From Theobroma cacao (taxonomy: Eukaryota > Streptophyta > Magnoliopsida > Malvales > Malvaceae): a stretch of 64,000 nt of DNA. Location: positions 8,503,508-8,567,507 of the forward strand of contig NC_030857.1 in NCBI RefSeq assembly GCF_000208745.1, written 5' to 3'. Below the pieces are notes generated by a model. That model saw nothing but the letters and a program-made list of their open reading frames with translations. It made no database searches and was not told where the DNA came from. The translations under genes and the position numbers were made by a program. Each line of letters begins with the position of its first letter. The first letter of the stretch is position 1. Shown here one piece after another: positions 61,926 to 64,000 of this stretch.

Positions 61926-62054
61926 TTTTAAAAATATAATATTCGAAAAAATTTCTTGAACTATTCAAAAAAATTCAAAAAAATTATTTTTTTATTACGT
62001 TCAATTGAACTCTTTTATTTTTATTTTGAATCAAATAAATCATTATAACTAATG

Positions 62055-62733
62055 CAATAAAACTTCTATAAATTAACATTCTTGAGAGCATGAAAATTTA
62101 TTAATTAATGTATAAATTAATAATTTATTAAATTATATATTAATTAATCAAAAATTAATTTATCAAGATATTTTTTTATTTTTTTTAAAACATAAAACTT
62201 AATACATGTGTTGTGTATTATGATTATACGAATATTACCTAATTACCAATTATGAATTATCATCATTTATGATGAGTAAATTATTAAGACGTTATTGAAA
62301 ATGACAAAGAAGATGAAGTTGACGATGATAGTTCTATATTGAAGCCTTCCTCACGTAAAGATGCACTTAAAGCAACAATCACATTACGTAATTTTCTCTT
62401 GCAATACAAGAATACTATAGCAAAACTTCTTAATGTATTAAAAAAAGTTAAAGATGAGATCCAATGAGACATTAATTTTAAGAAGAAACAAATAACATTG
62501 GAATCATATTTTATAAAGACTTCTTAATTGAGTTATATATATAAAATTTTGATATATAAAGAGATTATTAATTTATATATCAAATGGGACCTATGTGTGT
62601 TTTTTTAAATGTATTATCTTATAAATTTAGCGAATTATTAATTTACCATATTGACCTCAAGTTGGGATCGATTAAAAATATTATTAAATCGAGATTTTTA
62701 ATTTATCAAATATAATTTATAAAGGTTTTACTG
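62055..62733 (+). mobile_element. pogo-like (Lemi1/Emigrant-type) DNA transposon, internally deleted, 679 bp
   Basis: The terminal inverted repeats are CAATAAAACTTCTATAAATT on the left and, read outward from the right end, CAGTAAAACCTTTATAAATT, ending at 62733. As I recall, Arabidopsis Emigrant/Lemi1 ends are CAGTAAAACCTCTATAAATT. A TA follows on the right (62734-62735); the left TA is now TG. The inside carries an AT-rich remnant and the transposase tail at 62294-62527. Confidence 0.75.
62294..62527 (+). pseudogene. C-terminal tail of a pogo-like transposase
   Basis: The frame reads an acidic stretch (ENDKEDEVDDDSSI), then SSRKDALKATITLRNFLLQY, a Lys-rich helix and KKKQITLESYFIKTS, with one internal stop (at about 62466). 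The acidic patch, the short helix and the final basic SYF-type tail are the arrangement seen at the end of plant pogo/Tigger transposases. The CENP-B DNA-binding and DDE domains are missing. Confidence 0.55.
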
Positions 62734-62800
62734 TAGTTGTTATTTGTCTTTTTATATTCACATGGTGCTGATGTGGTGAGTGAAAAGTGTCATTCCCATC

Positions 62801-63769
62801 ATGGCATGCATCAGTAATTAATTTCATACTAAAACCAATCTTTAATATGGGAAAAAAATCCATCTTCTTCTTGTCTTATATTCTTATGGATTAAGTTTTA
62901 TAAAATCCCCTATATTATACTTCTTTATTTAATTAAACTTCGCACATTTTATTACATTCAAATAATCTATTAAATTTTTATTTCAAGTTAAATAAATTTT
63001 TTAATTTAATAAAAATATAACTATTCTTAGATTCAATATCAATTGTTTTTTAGCTCATGTGGTATCTGAACTAGTTGATGTAGTTATGTGGTAAAATCAT
63101 AATCTAAAATTATCGATTACTGATTGATCGTCGATAATGTCAAATCACAATTTTTCTTTTAAAATTTTCTCATTCTTCTCTTTCCTTTAATCAAAGTAGT
63201 ATTGTGAAAATCTCTTCTTTTTTTTTTTCTAAATTTTTTTAACAAAAACTTAAGATAAAATATTTTTAGATTTTTAACTTTTTTGAGTTTTGGAGAAAAA
63301 GAAATGGATTTGGGGAAAATTAGTCTCAAAAGAAAGAAGAGGAGAAGAATTGGATCTGTTTTTTGATTCTCGCGTCTACATCTACTAACAACCTCACCCA
63401 CTAGTAAGATACATCAGTTGCCCGCTTGGAAATTTCATACATTAAGATGGCGTTTGATACTTTACAATGCAATTTGATTACAAGTAATGTGATTGCAAGG
63501 AAAATAACATTACAGTGTTTGGTATAGAAGCAAAATAATTATTAAAATGCAAAAAAAATAACATTGCAGTGTTTGGTTTACAAGTATTTTACTGAGAATA
63601 TAATGTTAATTTGCAAAATTACCCCTATTTATTAAAATGCAAATTTAATATACTTGTATTTTTTATTGTTAATTTTTATACAATATCATCTCTTAATTAT
63701 ATTTTTAATGTCATATATTTTATTTTCATTTCTGATTATAATCTTATATATTTTATTTTCATTTCTTTT
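62801..63769. other. Intergenic AT-rich DNA
   Basis: 63440-63600 has inverted, spaced words GTAATGTGATTGCA / AACATTGCAGTGTTTGGT typical of a small MITE that starts with the flanking phrase GTTTGGT, but I cannot set ends. No genes. Confidence 0.4.
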
Positions 63770-64000
63770 TGTCACGACCCGGAACCTCTCTCAGGCCCAT
63801 GACAATCGCCGCGACGTCCCGATTGACACTCATTATCCGGAATGCCAACCGGAACCCCGCAAGGCTTACATATCAGTTTCTTTCCTTTCCTGTGAGCAAT
63901 CATTGTTAAATATCGAGTTTTTAGAGAATATATACTATTTTAGATCAAAAACAATCAAAATAAAATTTTCGCCACACAGGGGTATTTTGGTCATTTTTTT
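63770..64000 (-). mobile_element. LTR of the TGTCACGAC family (family B), cut by the window end
   Basis: Starts TGTCACGACCCGG and aligns with 55810 onward over the visible 230 bp (shared CCCGCAAGGCTTA / CCTCGCAAGGCTTA, CCTGTGAG, and GGGGTATTTTGGTCATTTTT near 56025 and 63980). It keeps more CG dinucleotides than 55810, so it is probably younger. Whether it is solo or part of a full element cannot be seen. Confidence 0.85.

Larger units (their letters stand above)
61930..62800. mobile_element. Foldback MITE family M1, copy 4, split by a pogo-like element
   Basis: 61930-62054 (ATATTCGAAAAAATTTC ... TTTTTATTTTGAATCAAATAAATCATTATAACTAATG) is an M1 left arm. After the pogo-like insert it resumes at 62736 with GTTGTTATTTGTC...CACATGGTGCTGATG, matching the M1 centre. 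The right arm is not found. A further left-arm copy starts near 62890 (AAAATCCCCTATATTATAC ... TTTCAAGTTAAATAAA). Confidence 0.5.

Overview
This is a 64 kb piece of an AT-rich eudicot nuclear genome. The evidence is one well-preserved, intron-bearing plant gene (a SEUSS orthologue, minus strand, coding span 13369-21904, nine coding exons, 938 aa by my splice model) embedded in decayed plant transposable elements (MULE, L1-type LINE with RNase H, Ty1/copia, Ty3/gypsy, pogo-like, foldback MITEs). The LTR families look like ones common in Malvaceae, but I cannot fix the species from sequence alone. Two single-N gaps (1389 and 43460) show it is a draft assembly.

Layout. 1 to about 9640: a Mutator-like element whose transposase pseudogene (minus) is split by one solo LTR (2736-5399), with a second solo LTR (627-2104) just beyond its 3' end; arrays of a roughly 20 bp motif lie near both ends in inverted orientation. 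It abuts the C-terminal piece of a type III polyketide synthase (chalcone synthase family) at 9640-9937. 10751-12632: three foldback/MITE elements. 13369 to about 23200: SEUSS with a pyrimidine-rich 5' leader and long introns. 24096-31060: one L1-type LINE split by a Ty3/gypsy remnant (26786-30434), itself split by a copia-type solo LTR (26813-27930). 32038-32740: 5'-truncated casein kinase I-like retrocopy. 32745-40960: mostly featureless AT-rich DNA with one MITE. 40975-43975: a foldback element split by a 2.46 kb copia-type solo LTR. 44100-50640: decayed, tandemly related LTR-like sequence, split by a solo LTR (46899-48469). 50640-51326: second LINE RNase H fragment. 52333-60539: a copia element with both LTRs, split by a 3 kb solo LTR (55810-58803). 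61930-63100: MITE split by a pogo-like element. 63770 to the end: start of another LTR of the 55810 family.

The strongest result is the insertion history. Most nested insertions are supported by matching 5 bp target-site duplications, and in three cases removing the insert restores the reading frame of the host element: MULE at 2736-5399, LINE at 26786-30434, copia at 55810-58803.

The most interesting unexplained pattern is that several unrelated LTR families here each carry clusters of their own short, near-perfect palindrome (cores CTGCAG, TCGA, ATCGAT). I see no CRISPR, tRNA, rRNA or prokaryote-like system, and no convincing new multi-gene system. SEUSS is the only gene I believe is functional.
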